A stretch of 64,000 nt of DNA. Origin: Bacillota bacterium (GTDB lineage Bacteria > Bacillota > Sulfobacillia > JAUYEG01). Below the pieces are notes generated by a model. It saw only the letters and a program-made list of their open reading frames with translations. It was not told where the DNA came from and did not search any database. Location: positions 1 to 64,000 of the forward strand of contig JAUYEG010000014.1 in NCBI GenBank assembly GCA_030691505.1, written 5' to 3'. Made by a program: the position numbers and the translations under genes. Shown piece after piece: positions 61,664-64,000 of the stretch; within the stretch, counting starts at the first letter, position 1, and the number at the start of each line of letters is the position of its first letter.

Positions 61664-63499
61664 TTGGCGGGCATACTGGCCGATCCCACCGCTCTGCTTG
61701 AGCGCTGGGCCAACTACATCTGGTCGCCACCAATGCTCGTGCTGCTGCTCGGCACGGGTCTCTTTCTGACGCTCAGGCTGCGGTTTCTGCCGCAACGGTG
61801 GCTGCTGCCCGCGGTCCGGATGCTGATCCTGTGCGGCCGGGAGGGCCGGCGACGGCCCGCGGTTCCGTGGCCTCGCACGCCCGCGCCCACACCCACGCCC
61901 GCGGCCGGCCAACCGGTGCCAAGGGAGCGTCCCATCGAAAGGGCCCGCCGGATAGCTTCGGCGCTGGCGCCGGTCCTGCACGCCCAGCCGGGCACGGTGT
62001 CCGCTCTCGCCGCCTGCCGCGCGCCGGAGCGCGCCGAGGGGGATATCTCCAGTTTTCAGGCCTTGAGCACCGCGCTGGCGGCCACGGTCGGCACCGGCAA
62101 CATCGTCGGGGTGGCGACCGCGATCTCGCTCGGCGGACCGGGTGCGGTGCTGTGGATGTGGGTCACGGCGGTCCTCGGCTCGGCGACCAAGTTCTCGGAA
62201 GCGGTGCTGGCCTTGGCGCACAGGCGGCGGCTGCCCGGCGGGACGTTCGCCGGTGGGCCGATGTACTACATCCGCGAGGCGGTGCCGGCCCGGCTGGCGT
62301 GGCTCGGCGGGGCGTTCGCCCTGGTGACCTCGTTCGCGGCCTTCGGCACCGGCAACATGGTGCAGGCCAATGCGATCGCCCAGGGCCTGCTCGCGAGTTT
62401 CCGCATCCCGCTCGCCGCCACGGGTATCGCGCTCGCCGCGCTGACCGGGGTGGTCATACTCGGGGGGGTACGGCGCATCGGCCGCGTGGCTGCCACGGTG
62501 GTGCCTGCGATGACCCTGCTCTATGCCCTGGCAGCGTTTTGGGCGATATGGCGCGGCAGGGCGCTGCTGCCCCCCGCAGTGGCGTCCATATTCCGCGGCG
62601 CTTTTACCGGCACGGCGGCGCGGGGCGGTTTCGCCGGGGCCACGGTTGCCCTCACGCTGCGGGCCGGCGTGGCCCGCGGGCTGCTGTCCAACGAGGCGGG
62701 CCTCGGGAGCTCGCCGATCGCCCACGCGGCGGCGGTTGCCAGCGAGCCGGTCGAAGAAGGCATGGTCGCGATGCTGGCGACATACCTTGACACGCTCTTT
62801 ATCGGCACGTTGACGGCGATGGTCATCCTGACCTCCGGCGTGTTCGGGACGGGAGCCAACGGCTCGGCGCTGAGCGCATCGGCGTTCCGGACGGCGCTGC
62901 CCGGTGCCGGCGACCTGGTCGTGACGTTGGGGCTGGTTTTCTTCGCCTTTACGACCATCATCGGGTGGGCCTACTACGGCGAGCGCTCGGTCGAGTTCCT
63001 GTTTGGCGAACGTGCGACCGTTCCATATCGCATACTCTGGACTCTGGTGGTTTTCGTCGGGGCGTCGAGCCAGGTCCGCGCGGTCTGGGCGGCGGCGGAC
63101 ATCATGAACGGCCTCATGGCCCTGCCGAACCTCCTCGGGCTCCTGCTGCTTAGCGGCGCGGTCGCGTCGGCCGCGCGGGCGTACGAAGCCGGGCGGGTCG
63201 GCCGGGGTGGCGGTGGGGACGGGGGCGGCCGAACGCAGGGGACGCCGGGCCGCGGCGAGAAGGACGTGACATGGCTAGGCGAGGCTCATCGAATAGAGGA
63301 ACCAGGCCCAGGCCGCCGGGGCGACGGTCCGCAGGCGACGTGGGGCGGGCGCACCGAGGGCCGCCGGCGGGGCGCGCGCGCGACCCGCTGCCGGCCGGCG
63401 TGGTCGCAGATCCCTGGCCGCATCTCCTTTCGGCAACGAAGAAGCAGCTTCACGGCTGGCCGGCCGGCAAGCGCGACTGCACCGCGGAAAGGCTGCTGA
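61664..63499 (+). CDS. Alanine/glycine:cation symporter (AGCS) family protein
   Basis: TTG 61664 follows CGAGGTGAGTTC. The AGCS signature ALAATVGTGNIVGVATAISL and the downstream GPGAVLWMWVTAVLGSATKF, GGPMYYI and LLSNEAGLGSSPIAHAA are intact, with about ten hydrophobic segments, so a Na+-driven uptake carrier for alanine or glycine. It has an unusual Pro/Arg-rich loop between membrane segments 1 and 2 (about 60-135) and, at 611 residues, is about 120 longer than usual. The extra C-terminus (from about 63190) is Gly/Arg-rich, not membrane-like, and overlaps the next gene; the real end may be before 63270. Confidence 0.85.
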   Translation: MAGILADPTALLERWANYIWSPPMLVLLLGTGLFLTLRLRFLPQRWLLPAVRMLILCGREGRRRPAVPWPRTPAPTPTPAAGQPVPRERPIERARRIASALAPVLHAQPGTVSALAACRAPERAEGDISSFQALSTALAATVGTGNIVGVATAISLGGPGAVLWMWVTAVLGSATKFSEAVLALAHRRRLPGGTFAGGPMYYIREAVPARLAWLGGAFALVTSFAAFGTGNMVQANAIAQGLLASFRIPLAATGIALAALTGVVILGGVRRIGRVAATVVPAMTLLYALAAFWAIWRGRALLPPAVASIFRGAFTGTAARGGFAGATVALTLRAGVARGLLSNEAGLGSSPIAHAAAVASEPVEEGMVAMLATYLDTLFIGTLTAMVILTSGVFGTGANGSALSASAFRTALPGAGDLVVTLGLVFFAFTTIIGWAYYGERSVEFLFGERATVPYRILWTLVVFVGASSQVRAVWAAADIMNGLMALPNLLGLLLLSGAVASAARAYEAGRVGRGGGGDGGGRTQGTPGRGEKDVTWLGEAHRIEEPGPGRRGDGPQATWGGRTEGRRRGARATRCRPAWSQIPGRISFRQRRSSFTAGRPASATAPRKGC

Positions 63500-64000
63500 T
63501 CAACCCCTATAACGGCTGCAGTCACGACTGCGGTTTCTGCTATGCCCATGCCATGCCCGGCCGGTTCGCGACCTTTGTCCAGCACGGCGTTGTGACCGTC
63601 TGGGAGGGCTTTGACCGCCAGGTGGCGAGCCAGCTGGACTCGTTGCTGGTGGCAGCGTGCGGCTATCTGTCGCCGGTCACGGACCCGTTCCAGCCGGTTG
63701 ACCGCCGGTACGGCCTCAGCGTGGCCGTCATCCGCGAGTTTGTCCGCCGCGGGCTGCCGGTGGAGTTCGTGACCAAAGCCGCGGTGCCGGACGAGGCTCT
63801 CGAAGCGATGCACGGCCACCCCCACTGCTTTGGCCAGGTGTCGCTCATGACTTTGGACGAAAGGCTGCACCGCGCGCTCGCCCCCGGCGCTGCCGGCCCC
63901 GGCGTGCTCCTGGACAACCTGCGCCGCATGCGGCAGGCCAGGCTGTACGCGGTGGTCCGGGTGGATCCGGTGGTCCCGGGACTGACCGATGATCCCGACC
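63271..64000 (+). CDS. SPL-family radical SAM protein, 5' part
   Basis: Runs off the right edge; 243 codons visible. ATG 63271 follows AGAAGGACGTGAC. After a Gly/Arg-rich N-terminus of about 55 residues comes LHGWPAGKRDCTAERLLINP, then YNGCSHDCGFCYAHAMPG, the CX3CX2C cluster motif of radical SAM enzymes, and VVTVWEGFDRQVASQL, CGYLSPVTDPFQPVDRRYGL, VEFVTKAA. This wording is that of the spore photoproduct lyase-like subfamily. The frame begins inside the overlapping end of the AGCS symporter gene, 229 bases before that gene's stop codon. Confidence 0.85.
   Translation, partial: MARRGSSNRGTRPRPPGRRSAGDVGRAHRGPPAGRARDPLPAGVVADPWPHLLSATKKQLHGWPAGKRDCTAERLLINPYNGCSHDCGFCYAHAMPGRFATFVQHGVVTVWEGFDRQVASQLDSLLVAACGYLSPVTDPFQPVDRRYGLSVAVIREFVRRGLPVEFVTKAAVPDEALEAMHGHPHCFGQVSLMTLDERLHRALAPGAAGPGVLLDNLRRMRQARLYAVVRVDPVVPGLTDDPD

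Overview
The window reads as chromosomal DNA of a GC-rich, Gram-positive, probably endospore-forming bacterium of the Bacillota (deep-branching clostridia-like, Symbiobacteriia or Limnochordia type). The evidence is a T-box leader on the ilv-leu operon, a GerMN-domain lipoprotein, a YtfJ/GerW-type sporulation protein beside a DUF2953 protein, PlsY, a radical SAM protein of the spore photoproduct lyase family, and frequent GTG/TTG starts behind strong AGGAGG-type ribosome binding sites. CoA-acylating 2-oxoacid:acceptor oxidoreductase subunits, an acyl-CoA dehydrogenase and several peptidases and aminotransferases suggest growth on peptides and amino acids, probably anaerobic. The phylum is inferred from gene content. 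No rRNA, tRNA, CRISPR array or intact insertion sequence was recognised.

Layout. 0-7 kb: end of an S9 peptidase, a DinB-like protein, a less GC-rich patch (1.1-3.3 kb) with a SIR2-like remnant, a small membrane protein and a secreted protein, then metG, a double-HTH repressor with a palindromic site upstream, and a membrane protein. 7-19.3 kb: a promoter and about 640 nt of structured leader (one intrinsic terminator, then a T-box with its own terminator) drive ilvN-ilvC-leuA-leuC-leuD-leuB-ilvE-ilvD-ilvB, nearly all with overlapping stop and start codons, followed by a HIT protein. 19.3-25.8 kb: a three-subunit 2-oxoacid oxidoreductase (minus strand), an M28 peptidase, an acyl-CoA dehydrogenase and an aminotransferase. 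26-31 kb: a small secreted protein, a cupin/HD-GYP protein, an OmpR-type two-component system, a GerMN lipoprotein and an aldo/keto reductase. 31.9-38.3 kb: a class III aminotransferase, a minus-strand ECF sigma / anti-sigma / DUF2953 / ytfJ operon, plsY, a nucleotidyltransferase-like protein and a broken phosphotransferase-like gene. 38.5-49.2 kb: D-aminoacylase, a complete oligopeptide ABC importer with a class C beta-lactamase-fold hydrolase inside its operon, and two PLP-dependent ammonia-lyases. 49.2-64 kb: adenine deaminase, two tandem amidohydrolase paralogues, a TGS GTPase, a PHP phosphatase, a Fis-type HTH protein, a broken Fe-alcohol dehydrogenase, a PEP-synthase-like protein, an M20 peptidase, an alanine/glycine:Na+ symporter and the start of a radical SAM gene.

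The ilv-leu operon encodes the whole route from pyruvate to valine and leucine and the shared part of isoleucine synthesis. The flanking peptidase, aminotransferase, oxidoreductase and dehydrogenase genes look like the opposite, catabolic direction. A recurring oddity is the amount of low-complexity Ala/Gly/Cys/Gln sequence, partly made of short in-frame DNA repeats, at the ends or in loops of otherwise ordinary enzymes. Several genes are broken by single-base shifts in C or G runs.
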